Shown in pieces: positions 38,265 through 50,740 of a DNA stretch of 59,897 nt; position 1 is the stretch's first letter, and every line of letters begins with the position of its first letter. Source of the stretch: Tubiluchus corallicola (Eukaryota; Priapulida; Priapulimorpha; Priapulimorphida; Tubiluchidae); the NCBI GenBank assembly GCA_030141605.1, contig JAQGDQ010001138.1:1-59897 (forward strand), written 5' to 3'. A program made the translations under genes and the position numbers. The notes under the pieces were generated by a model, which was not told the DNA's origin, ran no database searches, and saw nothing but the letters and a program-made list of their open reading frames with translations.

Positions 38265-38765
38265 AAAGTACTATACATTGCACTGTAGTTGAAGTTACGC
38301 AGTAGTGCAGGGCAATGCAGTGCATTGTTACCAATTGCAGTGCATCACAAGTGACAATATGTGTTTTACTCAACTTTCTAAGTGTAGTAGTGGTTCTTAC
38401 ATTGCACAGTAGTGCATTGTTATCAACTGCACAAGTAACAATGTGTTTTTACATAACTTCTTAAGTGTAGTAATGGTTCATTAATTGTACTGTAGTGCAG
38501 TGCAGTGAATCGTTACCAATTGCAGTGCATCACAAGTATCAATTTGTTTCTTACTCAATCTTTCTGAGTGTAGTAGTGGTTGTTACATTGCACAGTAGTG
38601 CATTGCAGTGCATTGTTATCAATTGCAGTGCACCACAAGTAACAGTGTGTTTTTACTTAACTTTGTGAGTATAGTAGTGGTTCTTACATTGTACTGTAGT
38701 GCAGTGCAGTGCAATGCAGTGCATTGTTACCATTTGCAGTGCACTACAAGCTACAACGTGCTTTA
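38265..38765. repeat. About 100-bp GTGCA-rich array just after the PDZ2 exon
   Basis: Units contain AGTGTAGTAGTGGTTCTTAC, GTAGTGCA and TTGCAGTGCATCACAAGTA at spacing 83-102 bp (38381, 38464, 38566, 38667). It starts about 12 bp beyond the donor site. Confidence 0.88.
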
Positions 38766-38952
38766 ACTTATATGTCTGTGTCTTGAAAAAGCATTTTTTC
38801 TTATTTTATCATTATAACATGGAAAAAGTGTTAGTTTTAGTAATTGTGCAGTGTATTACAGTGCATACAATGCATAATTCCAAAGTAAGCTAAACTCTAG
38901 CGCAGTCACAATACCTACTTCACACGTCGTTGCTTCCACATTGCTAACCAGT

Positions 38953-39177
38953 TAAGCAGCTTATAAAACGCAGATAGCTAGATGGTTGACTTCTAAAAGC
39001 CAACAGCCCAAATTGTTGCCTGCAGAGACCTCTTTTTCAAGGTGCGAACGGTAGTAGGAAAAAGGGCAGGAAAATCTCCCTCCCTCTCTCTCCCTCTTTC
39101 TCCCTCTTTCTCCCTCTCTTGCTCTCTCTCCTCGCTCTCTCTTACTCGCCTTGTCTCTCTTTTTCTCTCCCTCTTTC

Positions 39178-39213
<36 letters not shown>

Positions 39214-39507
39214 TCTCTCTCTTTCTCTCTCCCTCCCTCTCCCCCTGTTTCTCTCTGTGTCTCTCCCTCTCTCTATCTCTCTACCTCTCTCTCCCTCTCT
39301 TAAGCAGCTTATAAAACGCAGATAGCTGGATGGTTGACTTCTAAAAGCCAACAGCCCAAATTGTTGCCCACAGAGACCTCTTTTTCAAGGTGCGAACGGT
39401 AGTAGGAAAAAGGGCAGGAAAATCTCCCTCCCTCTCTCTCCCTCTCTTGCTCTCTCTCTCCCCGCTCTCTCTTACTCGCCTTGTCTCTCCTTTTCTCTCC
39501 CTCTTTC

Positions 39508-39557
<50 letters not shown>

Positions 39558-39740
39558 TCCCCCTCTGTGTCTCTCCCTCTCTCTATCTCTCTACCTCTCT
39601 CTCTCCCTCTCTTAAGCAGCTTATAAAACGCAGATAGCTGGATGGTTGACTTCTAAAAGCCAACAGCCCGAATTGTTGCCTGCAGAGACCTCTTTCTCAA
39701 GGTGCAAACATTAGTAGCAAAAAGGGCAGGAAAATGCGGA
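38953..39740. repeat. Triplicated segment (348, 312 and 128 bp), two copies ending in (CT)n
   Basis: TAAGCAGCTTATAAAACGCA starts copies at 38953, 39301 and 39613. Copies share AGAGACCTCTTTTTCAAGGTG and AAAAGGGCAGGAAAAT. Copies 1 and 2 each carry a pyrimidine tract (39072-39300 and 39422-39612), so unit and microsatellite were amplified together. Confidence 0.93.
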
Positions 39741-39948
39741 CGAGGCAAGAACAAAGAAAGTGAGGTTGTTGCAAGGAGGAGCTGAGATGTGATATTACAT
39801 TCTTGGAATGCACAAGTGTTCAGTTTAATTGCACAGCCATCGTAAGTAACGTCAACACTAGTATTTATTATGGCCAAAACTCCTGTTTACACGCTGTAGC
39901 GGTTATAGACGATAAAATAAAACAACGCGTCAGCTTGGCTTCCTTCCC

Positions 39949-39993
39949 GGGCATTCTGGGAAGACTGCGGAGCGCGCGGGGCATTCTGGGAAG
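39949..39993 (-). promoter_or_regulatory. Two ZNF143/THAP11-like motifs
   Basis: GGGCATTCTGGGAAG occurs twice, at 39949-39963 and 39979-39993, exactly 30 bp apart, in a short GC-rich island with GCGCGCGG. On the - strand it reads CTTCCCAGAATGCCC, and the second copy continues CCGCG, matching the core of the ZNF143 binding-site motif as I recall it. It could mark an internal or antisense promoter, or be chance. Confidence 0.45.
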
Positions 39994-40336
39994 TCTGCCG
40001 AGTGAAACGTGAAACCAGTTCAAACTTGAACTGTTTGTCTAACATGCTAAATGATTGATTTTTCATTGCTGATCAAATATTAGCCGAATTTTGGAGTTTT
40101 GTGAAATCGAAGATGAGGATTAGATGGAAGTGGGTGGTAGTAGTGGGGGTGGGAAGCCGTGGATTAAGGTCTTCTGCGGATGGTGTGTGTCTGGCTTCAA
40201 AGAGAAACCTGTCAATGTCTGAATGTTGTTGTACAGTTTGAATTATTGCCCTGGAAAAGTCTGGAATGTGGAACGCTAGGATTAAACTGTCTGTACAGGT
40301 TTCAGCGAACATTGAAAAACGAGAGGGTTCTCTGTT

Positions 40337-40791
40337 ACGTCTCTCCCCTCTCTTTCTCTCTATGTCTCTCCCTCTTTCTCTCTTGCTCTCTCTCCTCACT
40401 CTCTCTTACTCGCCCTGTCTCTCTCCCTCTTTCTCCCCCTCTCTTTCTCTCCCTCTTTCTTCCCCCCCCCTCTCTCTCTCTCTTTCTCTCTCCCTCCCTC
40501 TCCCCCTCTCTTTCTCTCTCTGTCTCTCTACCTCCCTGTCTCCCTCTTTCTCCCTCTCTTGCTCTCCTCTCTTTCTCTCACCCGCCCTCTGTTTCTCTCC
40601 CTCTCTCTCTTGCACTCTCTCCCTCCCTCTCTCTCCCTCTTTCTCCCTCTCTTGCTCTCTCTCCTCACTCTCTCTTAGTCGCCTTGTCACTCTCTTTCTC
40701 TCCCTCTTTCTTCCCCCTCTCTCTTTTTCTCTCTCCCTCCCTCTCCACCTCTCTTTCTCTCTGTGTCTCTCCCTCTCTATCTCTCTCTCTC

Positions 40792-40858
<67 letters not shown>

Positions 40859-40985
40859 CTCTCTCTCCCTTTTTCTTCCTCTTTTTGTCTCTCTCTCTTT
40901 CTCTCTCCCTCCCTCTTTCTTCCTCTGTTTCTCTCGCCTGTCCCCCTCTCTCTGTGTGTCTCGCTCCTGTTCTTCTCTCACTTTT
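40337..40985. repeat. Interrupted (CT)n pyrimidine tract
   Basis: About 650 bp of pyrimidines with two similar sub-blocks (about 40375-40480 and 40615-40745) that also resemble the tracts at 39072 and 39422 (CTTGCTCTCTCTCCTCACTC, then TCGCCTTGTC). Confidence 0.93.
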
Positions 40986-41404
40986 CTTCCCATTAAATTC
41001 CGTCTAAATTACCCTCATGCTTGTCTCCTTATCTTTCACCCCATTTGAAGATCACTACAGTCTACAACCCTCTTTCTTTTCTTCTTCATTTAATCAATTT
41101 CTGTCCTCTGTAGGTCGATATCTAATTCACAATCAGCAGTGCTTGCCTCTGCTCGTATTTGTGCTGTTCGAACATTGTTTTCTTTACAAATATTAATCGA
41201 TTTTTTACCCAGTTAGAGCTATTCCACAATGTTAAGTGGTTTCATGTTATTCACAGTTGGTTGTTAGCAGTCTGGCGCGGGGTTGCTCCTTTTATAGATC
41301 ATTTAAATGAAATATTGAACCGAGGAGGCGCCTGCAAAGCAGGAGGGGTGACGTCGTTTTGTGTGTGTATGATAAAAAGAGGCAAGCGAGTGAGAAAATG
41401 ATGG

Positions 41405-41434
41405 GGAAAGAAAGAGAGAGAGAGGGGAAGAGAG

Positions 41435-41519
<85 letters not shown>
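41405..41519. repeat. (GA)n microsatellite
   Basis: About 115 bp, nearly pure GA after 41440. One of few GA-oriented arrays on the + strand. Confidence 0.95.
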
Positions 41520-41521
<2 letters not shown>

Positions 41522-42403
41522 CGTTTATCTAATCTCCAGTTTGGTTGGCTTTTGTGGAAATATCAACTTTTCTTCTTTTTTTTGTTGATTTTCTTTTACT
41601 TATTTTACTTATGTTCTTTTTTCCTTCGAAAAAGTTACTGATTATATTGACCTTTTCCTGAATAATCTAGATTTCCAAGCAGCTAAACAAGTAACTTCAA
41701 TCAATTACCTCTGCTTTCGTAAATGTTAGGTTTACAGTTTTTTGTATGTTAGGGTGGCCTAGTTTGGTCTAGTTCATAAAAGAGCTTGTTTAGTGGTTGT
41801 GCTGCTTGTTGTCACTAGTTTTATAGTCCCACTCAGGGCCCTACTGTTCTCAGCTGGTGTCCTATTACAAACATTGGTTGACTGATTATGAACAAAATTG
41901 ACTACTGGTCACTTCTCCTGGACCAGCATGAGTCAGCTAGTAGTCAGTGGTCAGAAGTTATTATGGCTAACATAAAATCCTCATTACAGCTACATAAAGT
42001 TTGTTTATTAAGGGCACCAGAATGCCGCCTTGCCGTACCCCAGCGTGTGCTGCGGTCTTACGCCTCCTTCACATGTGCCTGGTTATGGATACACCACGTG
42101 CTGTTCGGCGGGATAATCTGCGAGGATGACCACTGGCCCTTTCAAAGAGCGCCGCCTCATTATCTTCGGACACTGGTCAGTTGTTGTGAAGTCAGCGGAC
42201 AAATTGCGGTTGTATTTAGGAATAAAAAGAGATGAGAAGTGAGATCAAAGGACGCCGCCAGATCGCGGTGATATTATTGGTCGCAGACATAATTATACGC
42301 GCTGTAGAGCTGTGTACACAAAGCAAGCATTGATAAGAAAAAATCTAGCAGTTATGCTGACAGACGCACGTCAACACTGGAGTGCAAGGGACGCCCTAGT
42401 ATG

Positions 42404-42620
42404 ATGAAAGAGAAAGAGGGAGAAGGTAGAGAGAAAGAGAGTTGATAGAAGCTCAAAAAAGAGGGAGAAAGTAGGAAAGAGAGAGGGAGAGGAAATTAAA
42501 ACGGGAGAGAAAGCGAAAAGAGAGTTGTCAAAAAGCAAGTTAGTGCATGCATTCTTTTTATAAAAATCTGAGTGTTTGACTGTCCTATTATTTCATTTCT
42601 GTGTAAGTCCACAAGTTTAG

Positions 42621-42670
<50 letters not shown>

Positions 42671-42704
42671 GTGGTGGCAGAGAGAAAGAAAGGGAGAGGG
42701 TAGT
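42404..42704. repeat. GA-rich purine tracts
   Basis: A degenerate GAAAGAGGGAGA tract at 42404-42530 and a purer (GA)n block at 42623-42668, separated by about 90 bp of unique sequence. Confidence 0.88.
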
Positions 42705-43587
42705 GGAGACTGGAGAGTGCCACTTTCTACGGAGTTCTTTTAATACATACGTGGAGACATTATATGCATCTAGCTGTATTATTTCTTGTCAAAATGACGT
42801 AGTAGGCACAATAATTATCAATTTTTGGGAACGTTCTGAATCCAGACAAACGGATAATGTTTGGTGTCGTAATTCTTGACTAGAGTCAATAGCTCACGTG
42901 GTGTTGTCTGCGTTCAATAGATGAACCTATCTGTAAAAATACTGATATTCCAACTTCTGTTATTTGCTCAAAGATCTACCTGGTTTTTGTAGTTCCATAA
43001 TTGCACCATTATTCATGATCATCAAATCGTCACGAGTTATAGCGGGTGTGGTCGTCTAATATGGTGAAATTTTAGTCAATTATTTTTAAACGTAGACAGA
43101 CGTAGTATTTCTTGCTATTATGGTGCTGGTGTTGCTGTAATGTTTGAAATTTCAAGTGAGCTGGAGCAGTTGGGGGAAAACCTGCCAAGGCGAAATTGTT
43201 TTTGTTGCCGCTTTTTTGTTCAGTGCTGCCATCTATTCGGCATCACCAGAAACATGTTATCAATCAGAAAACAAACATATTAAATGTGAATGAATCGTAG
43301 TATTTAGCATATTACTAATGACTTTCATCAACGATACTTTAGCAGAATCTTTGCTATTCTCTTTGGATTATAATAATCTCCTTTACGTTCCGTTCAACAT
43401 GAGTTCAATTCTTGGAACTTGGTGGTATAAAAGTGACCCTACATTCTAGCGGCGGAGCCCTTACTCCAGGTGTGTTTAACGTGTTTGAATACACAGTCTC
43501 TATGACCTGTAAGGAATGACCAGGTCTGTGTGTTTGATCATCAAACATTCGCCGGTAGTCATGAATGGCTGTCCTGATTACTTAAGC

Positions 43588-45415
43588 TTCTCTGATGTTG
43601 AAAGTTTAGTGTTGATTTTTAATGAAACTAGCTCAGTATGTGTACGATGTAGACACTGTAGGCCTACCTAATCAATGTACGAGAAATTAGACTAGATGTT
43701 ACTTAAGTTTCACTGGTATTGAAAGTTTAGTGTTGATTTTTAATGAAACTAGCTCAGTATGTGTACGATGTAGACACTGTAGGCCTACCTAATCAATGTA
43801 CGAGAAATTAGACTAGATGTTACTTAAGTTTCACTGGTATTGAAAGTTTAGTGTTGATTTTTAATGAAACTAGCTCAGTATGTGTACGATGTAGACACTG
43901 TAGGCCTACCTAATCAATGTACGAGAGATTAGACTAGATGTTACTTAAGCTTACTGGTATTGAAAGTTTACTGTTGATTTTTAATGAAACTAGCTCAGTA
44001 TGTGTACGATGTAGACACTGTAGACCTACCTAATCAATGTACGAGAAATTAGACTAGATGTTACTTAAGTTTCACTGGTATTGAAAGTTTAGTGTTGATT
44101 TTTAATGAAACTAGCTCAGTATGTGTACGATGTAGACACTGTAGACCTACCTAATCAATGTACGAGAAATTAGACTGGATGTTACTTAAGTTTCACTGGT
44201 ATTGAAAGTTTAGTGTTGATTTTTAATGAAACTAGCTCAGTATGTGTGCGATGTAGACACTGTAGACCTACCTAATCAATGTACGAGAAATTAGACTAGA
44301 TGTTACTTAAGTTTCACTGGTATTGAAAGTTTAGTGTTGATTTTTAATGAAACTAGCTCAGTATGTGTACGATGTAGACACTGTAGGCCTACCTAATCAA
44401 TGTACGAGAAATTAGACTAGATGTTACTTAAGCTTACTGGTATTGAAAGTTTACTGTTTATTTTTAATGAAACTAGCTCAGTATGTGTACGATGTAGACA
44501 CTGTAGGCCTACCTAATCAATGTACGAGAGATTAGACTAGATGTTACTTAAGCTTACTGGTATTGAAAGTTTACTGTTTATTTTTAATGAAACTAGCTCA
44601 GTATGTGTACGATGTAGACACTGTAGGCCTACCTAATCAATGTACGAGAGATTAGACTAGATGTTACTTAAGTTTCACTGGTATTGAAAGTTTAGTGTTG
44701 ATTTTTAATGAAACTAGCTCAGTATGTGTACGATGTAGACGCTGTAGACCTACCTAATCAATGTACGAGAGATTAGACTAGATGTTACTTAAGCTTACTG
44801 GTATTGAAAGTTTACTGTTGATTTTTAATGAAACTAGCTCAGTATGTGTACGATGTAGACACTGTAGGCCTACCTAATCAATGTGCGAGAAATTAGACTA
44901 GATGTTACTTAAGCTTACTGGTATTGAAAGTTTACTGTTGATTTTTAATGAAACTAGCTCAGTATGTGTACGATGTAGACACTGTAGACCTACCTAATCA
45001 ATGTACGAGAAATTAGACTGGATGTTACTTAAGTTTCACTGGTATTGAAAGTTTAGTGTTGATTTTTAATGAAACTAGCTCAGAATGTGTACGATGTAGA
45101 CACTGTAGACCTACCTAATCTATGTGCGAGAAATTAGACTAGATGTTACTTAAGCTTCACTGGTGTTGAAAGTTTAGTGTTGATTTTTAATGAAACTAGC
45201 TCAGTATGTGTACGATGTAGACACTGTAGGCCTACCTAATCAATGTACGAGAAATTAGACTAGATGTTACTTAAGCTTACTGGTATTGAAAGTTTAGTGT
45301 TGATTTTTAATGAAACTAGCTCAGTATGTGTACGATGTAGACACTAGAGACCTACCTAATCAATGTACGAGAAGTTAGACTAGAAGTTACTTAGCCTTAC
45401 TGGTGTTGAAAGTTT
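43588..45415. repeat. 121-bp satellite, about 15 copies
   Basis: The monomer contains GAAAGTTTAGTGTTGATTTT, AATGAAACTAGCTCAGTATG, TGTACGATGTAGACACTGTA and CCTACCTAATCAATGTACGA. Copies differ by GTAGGCCTAC versus GTAGACCTAC and by TTTCACTGG versus CTTACTGG. Edge copies are diverged, central copies highly similar. Confidence 0.97.
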
Positions 45416-46259
45416 GTAGAGACGTGTAATTGTAGATCGTATTTAAGCTTCACTGACGTTGAAAGTTTACTGTTTTTCAATGAACCCTTGCTTAGTATGT
45501 ATACGATGTATACACTGTATCTTTACAGTATCTGCCAAAGCATCTACTTCATTGTTTAGCTCATTTCTTTAATAAAAGCTCACATTGTACTTATCATTTT
45601 CAGTCCTGGTTGCTGTTCAGTCGTAAAACGAGGGCATGAAAATGATATACGAAGTTGTAAAATTAATGCAAACTCAAGGGGTTGTAAAGTGTTGCTAATG
45701 TTTGTTCATTATTGCTGAGTTTTTCAACCTGAGAGCGTTTTGGTTGCCTAGCTGCCATGGCAATAACTATAAATTTACAATTCGATAAAACCCCAGGAAT
45801 AAAAGAGGACTCTAATAAATGAGTCAGCTTAGGATAGCTGAGCAGTTGAAACAGTAGCCATGTCAGTGGTCACATTCGACCACTGATGTCCATTGGTTTG
45901 CCAATAATATTTAATAATAGTTTGGTAGTGTATCTCATTGTTAGACGTACTCAACAGTACTCGTTAGTCAGTACTCATCAGTACTGGTACTCAATGATTG
46001 AGCCAACTCATCTGCATTCACTAGTAGTTATATGAACATTATATGATAACAGAGCATTAGAATTTTGTGGTTCTTAGATTTTACTACAGCAACAGGTCAC
46101 GTGACTAAACTAGTTGCATGAGTGTTGAAGAGATTGTCTCTCACGTGTAACAGGCAATTTTTTTAGATGTTTTAGACATATTATTGATATCTCATCCTCA
46201 CTATAACACTGTTTCACTATAAAAACCGTCTGATTTTTTGGTGTATTTGTTTCCATCGC

Positions 46260-46490
46260 GTTATATTCGTTAGCCATAGATATTTTATTGTCACTGTAAC
46301 AACACTACTACAGTGGATAAAGTCATATCTTTCGTCTAAGTTGATCTTATTTGTAATTGTTAGCCATAGATATTTTATTGTCACAGCAACATCACTTGCC
46401 TATAGAAAAAGTCGGGTTTATGGTCTAGGTAATTCTTATTTTTATCTATTGACCATAGATATTGTATTCTCACTCTTCTACTTGACAGTG
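46260..46490. repeat. 90-bp tandem repeat, 2.6 copies
   Basis: GTTAGCCATAGATATTTTAT starts copies at 46269 and 46359; a diverged TTGACCATAGATATTGTAT follows at 46449. Confidence 0.88.
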
Positions 46491-46904
46491 GACTTTGATT
46501 CAAGTTGTGTTTGTTTACATGCATTAATGAGTCTTAATGATACTAATCTGGTCGCACTTAACAACCATGTAAGTAGCCGCCATGATTGTTTGTTATTGCA
46601 GCGCGTAGGATCACAGGAGAAATAGGAAGCATCCTGTTTGTTTTGGAGGATAGATTTTGACGTCCTCACATCCGGGCACTTTCACCAAGGCGTGTCTCGT
46701 TGGTCATTGGATTGGTCTAGTTCACTAAACATTGTTTAGGACATTCTGTACTGATGTTTCTGCTAATACCGATGCTTTTCTATTGTTTGAATGGCCCACA
46801 TGGGATAGTAGAGCTTGAACCAATGTCTACAAGAACAAACATTTCTGGAATCTCTTTGGAGAACAGAGACGATAAATAAAGTGATGACAATTAAAATGAA
46901 GACG

Positions 46905-47425
46905 ATTCTGATGATGATGATGATGGTGGTGACAGTGTCTGGTGATGATGGTAGTGACTGCGATGATGATGATGGTGGTGGTGGTGGCAGTGGTATCGGT
47001 AACAGTGATAGTGATTATAATGATGATGATGGAGATGCTGATGATGATGATAAGAATGATGATATTGGAGGTGGAGGTGGTGGTGGTGACAGTGTCTGGT
47101 GGTGATGGTAGTGACTGTGATGATGATGATGGTGGTGGTGGTGGCAGTGGTATCGGTAACAGTGATAGTGATGATAATGATGATGATGATGAGAATGATG
47201 ATATTGGTGGTGGTGGTGGTGGTGGAGGTGACAGTGCTGGTGGTGATGGTAGTGACTGTGATGATGATGATGGTGGTGGTGGTGGCAGTGGTATCGGTAA
47301 CAGTGATAGTGATGATAATGATGATGATGATAACAATACTGATATTGGTGGTGGTGGTGGTGGCGGCAGCGGCGGCGGTGACGGCGGTGGTGGTGATAGT
47401 GGTGATAATGATGATAGCTAAGATA
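46905..47425. repeat. GAT/GGT-rich minisatellite
   Basis: Trinucleotide GAT and GGT tracts are organised in units of 141-157 bp marked by GGTATCGGTAACAGTGATAG (46992, 47149, 47290). Open frames (Asp/Gly/Ser-rich) exist on both strands but lack any non-repeat domain. Confidence 0.93.
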
Positions 47426-47962
47426 ATGATGATGATGGTGGTGATTTCAGTGGCTGCTGATGACTACAATGGCAGTGACGTTAACTGTGTTATACACACG
47501 ACTTTTAACTGTGTAAATTATTGGCATAACAAAAGAGATTTATTCAATTTTAAGACGTTTCTTCACTTCAAACACGTTTTCTTGACGTTGACTGTGTATT
47601 TTTAGCACCTCGCTCGAGTCTTGCCCCCTGGCGGGCGGTGGGCGAAACGTTTTAGAGGCATTGATGCGTTTACGACGGGGCAATAAAGTCATAAAAACAG
47701 TTGTAAACATGCTGAGGTTTGGGAGCGAGCTTTGAAGGTGGCAAGTGATCTTGTGCCAAGTTTTCCATTTAAACAAACTAGTACAACCCTCGTTTCTTTG
47801 GGGGGTGGGGCAATTCTTGTTTCTTGGGGGTGGGAACTTTGATTGTGCGAATGGACAACGCCCTCAATAAAGCGCTTGCTTCTTTGTCTAATTAAAACAC
47901 TAATTGCCTTGCTTGTTAAAGCAAAACCGGTCCCAGTCTTAAACCGTACGTCAAAGCAATAT

Positions 47963-48516
47963 ACTCTTTAAAATATTGAAAGGAAACTTACTATTTTTTC
48001 AAAAATGATTTACGTGATAGAATTTTTACCAAAACAAACACAATTTCACGTTCGCACCTTCGCTGTTGCATCCGCTTTGCCATTCGCTAGTTAGATAGGC
48101 ACTAGCGTCTGCATTTCGCTAACGCATTGCACAAAAGCAGGTGCTGTATCTCTCAGTTCAAATGTGTTAGCTTGTGACGAACTACCTCCGTTCGACAGCT
48201 CATGCGTGAACACAACGGAAAATTCGAAATTTCAATTTTTATCTTAAAACTACCTAGTTTTAGTACAACACACTGAATAACTGAGTTTAGCACTGTACTT
48301 CAATTTTTGCTTTCGCAAACACGTGCAAAACGCTCGTGAAATGCTTTTGCTGTTGAAGAATATGTTAGTTTGTGACGTCATCAATATTTGGGCTCACCCG
48401 CCGGTAATTAAGTTTCTAATCTATTATCTTATTATCAAAAACGCTTTTGCAGTATTAATTGTATTAAAATGTATACTTTTTATCCGACTTGAAAAATCAT
48501 CTCGTCTTCCTTTAAG
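47963..48516. repeat. Dispersed repeat family A, copy 2
   Basis: Full-length relative of 17999-18527, roughly 80-85 percent alike by eye, carrying an extra stretch around 48060-48100. The copy ends at the same TCTTCCTTTAAG. Confidence 0.85.
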
Positions 48517-49067
48517 ATTTGTGTTTCTAGGGTCGTAAGGTGAGGTATTTGAGGGGCGTGTCGTACTACTCTTAGGCCTTCTCTTGCTACTTGATTATGT
48601 GGATTGTTTTCCACTATGGCTTCTGTAAGGAATCATTAGATGAGGCATAGAACAGATAGACTAACATGGTTTTGCATTCTGTTGCCAGTAGCTTGTACAA
48701 AGCTGTTGATCAAAATTAATAACTTGCGTTCGTATTGTTCACATGGCCCATTCTTCATCTGATGTGGTTAGTCTAGTCTCTGTCTTCAAGCCTGGTCGTC
48801 CATGAGTCTTCAATAATCGTAATAATCACCACCTTGCTGCAAAATTTTTGTCTGCTTCATTCCTTTAAGCTGAAGTAATACGTGTTTTATTAAGTTATGA
48901 TGTTATACTCATTTGAATATCTCTGTAGTGTGGTAACTGACTTTGTTTGTAGTGTGGTAACTGACTTTGTTAAAGGACAAGAAAACGGGTACTTAAAGCA
49001 GGTTTCAGAAAAATTGCATTAAAAATTGTGTCACAGCATCTTTATGCATATATCGTACTCAAATTAA

Positions 49068-49527
49068 CCCTTTCATACCCGTTGTATCCCGTGGGATACG
49101 AGAATATTTTCCGCCTTTAAAATTAATAAAATTTTAAAACTGACAGTTATTTGATCTTTTAATAGTTATTTTGATTTAAGCCAATAACAATAGACTAAAA
49201 ATGGTGATAAAATGGCAAACTAGAAAATCTACATAGCATAAAAAACTGCGCTTGGTACAGTACTTTAGACACGACTTTGTACAGATCAGCATAGCATGCA
49301 TACTATATGTCTTGAATACTTTAAAAAATTATCAGCAGTTGCAAAATGAAGCTCATTTTATGCTTCCATTGAATCCCAATGTATCCCGTGGGATACAGGC
49401 TATATTTAGCACGCGGGCACAGGTAGAAAAAAACAATTATTATGTATAAACAAGATGGACATACTGAACAAAAGTACCAAGCCAAAAAAATTTTACTTGT
49501 TAAAAAAATAATTTGGGACTGAAAGGG
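49068..49527. mobile_element. TTAA-class (piggyBac-like) MITE, copy 2 (inverted relative to copy 1)
   Basis: 460 bp with ends CCCTTTCATACCC and GGGACTGAAAGGG, flanked by TTAA on both sides (49064-49067 and 49528-49531). It aligns along its whole length with the reverse complement of 15644-16087. The GTATCCCGTGGGATAC near-palindrome is at about 49084 and 49382. The 65-codon open frame inside is not coding. Confidence 0.88.
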
Positions 49528-50197
49528 TTAAAAGGAATTTTTGTTCGTTTTCATTTCCCGCAATACTGACAACATTACATGGCGTCACTTACGGAAACGT
49601 AAATCAGGGACAGAAACGGCAATGTTAAATGATGAACCAAAAAACTTTCCATGCAAATATTGCTTAACTTTTCGCTTACCTGCTAGAAAGACTTGTGTAA
49701 CTAGAAAAGAAAATTTTTAATAATTTAACATGTTCGTGCCATTTGGCAAAATGTCGTTCACTCACCCTCCAGGGTGCGCCACTAACTAAACATAAACACA
49801 TTTTAAAACTAATTGACGAGATACAGTAATTTTAAATTTTACTTAGTTAGTGACCTGTGCGCTATTAATGCTCTGATTATTTTTTCAAATTTACACAGTG
49901 TTATCTAAACTTGTTTCAAATGACTTATCGTCAAAATGGCGGTGTCTAACGGTCATCGCGGGAGTTTAAATTTACATGTTTTGTTCAGTATGACTGCCAT
50001 TGAAGTCCTATGTGAAAGGCAATTCGGCAATAATATAAAATTTCAAGAAGAATTTTTTAAACTTTGTGTTTATGGCGGGTTTTCTTGTGCTTTAAATAAA
50101 GTTGAACTATTTAAACCTCATAGGACATTCAAGTTTTTCCCTGGGTCTTGGTTAGATGTAGCTCTTGGTTAGCTCAAGACGTTGTAGAACAAATATG

Positions 50198-50740
50198 GCG
50201 AAACATTTCATTAGCTATATGGGACCAGTCGTATGGAATAGCCTAAGCCGCAATTCAAAATGTAGTCACTCCCTTTCAACTTTTAAAAAAACCGTCAGAA
50301 AAGAAATATTTCAAAAGTATGGAGAGTAACACAGTTTGATAATGGTAATCACCTGCATTCTTTTTCCACAGTAATCTTAATAAAACGTGACTATGCTCAA
50401 CAGGTTACTGAACACTTTATAATCATGATCACAGTTTTTCTTAGTTCTCGCTCCATTTCATCTTTCATTCACTACTCCCCCCCACTTTTATGTATATATT
50501 ATCATAATTTCAATTATTAATCACTTCTTTAAGATTTCCACGTACAGTTTGGCCTGTCAAGCTATGTTTTAGGCTCAAACTGTATGCATCAAAATTATTC
50601 TGTAATGTAATTTGCACATGTATATGCTGCATTTTGTAATTTCTGGATAATACTGCATTTATATTTATATTTACTTCAGTGAAATTATCTGTATTTTTAT
50701 TATAATTGTTAGATGCAGAGTGGAAACAAATAAACTTATA
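50198..50740 (+). mobile_element. 5'-truncated LINE (non-LTR retrotransposon) 3' end
   Basis: 50198-50329 encodes 43 residues and a stop, including YMGPVVWNSLSRNSK and SLSTFKKTVRKEIFQKY. This is the typical segment after the reverse transcriptase domain of jockey/CR1/L2-type elements (WNSLP ... SL..FK..L). About 410 bp of 3'UTR-like sequence follow, ending GTGGAAACAAATAAACTTAT. The reverse transcriptase core is absent. Which clade is unclear. Confidence 0.75.

Noticed and set aside
41888-42235. 115-codon open frame in a GC-richer stretch, considered as the missing PDZRN exon
   Set aside because: No similarity to the acidic linker expected, no good splice sites in phase 0 around it, and no domain.
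46827-47605. Asp/Gly/Ser-rich open frames
   Set aside because: Composition follows GAT/GGT triplets; frames are open on both strands and end soon after the array.
49936-50172. 78-codon open frame just before the LINE fragment, considered as LINE coding sequence
   Set aside because: It ends before the LINE frame, is in a different reading context and has no LINE-like motif.
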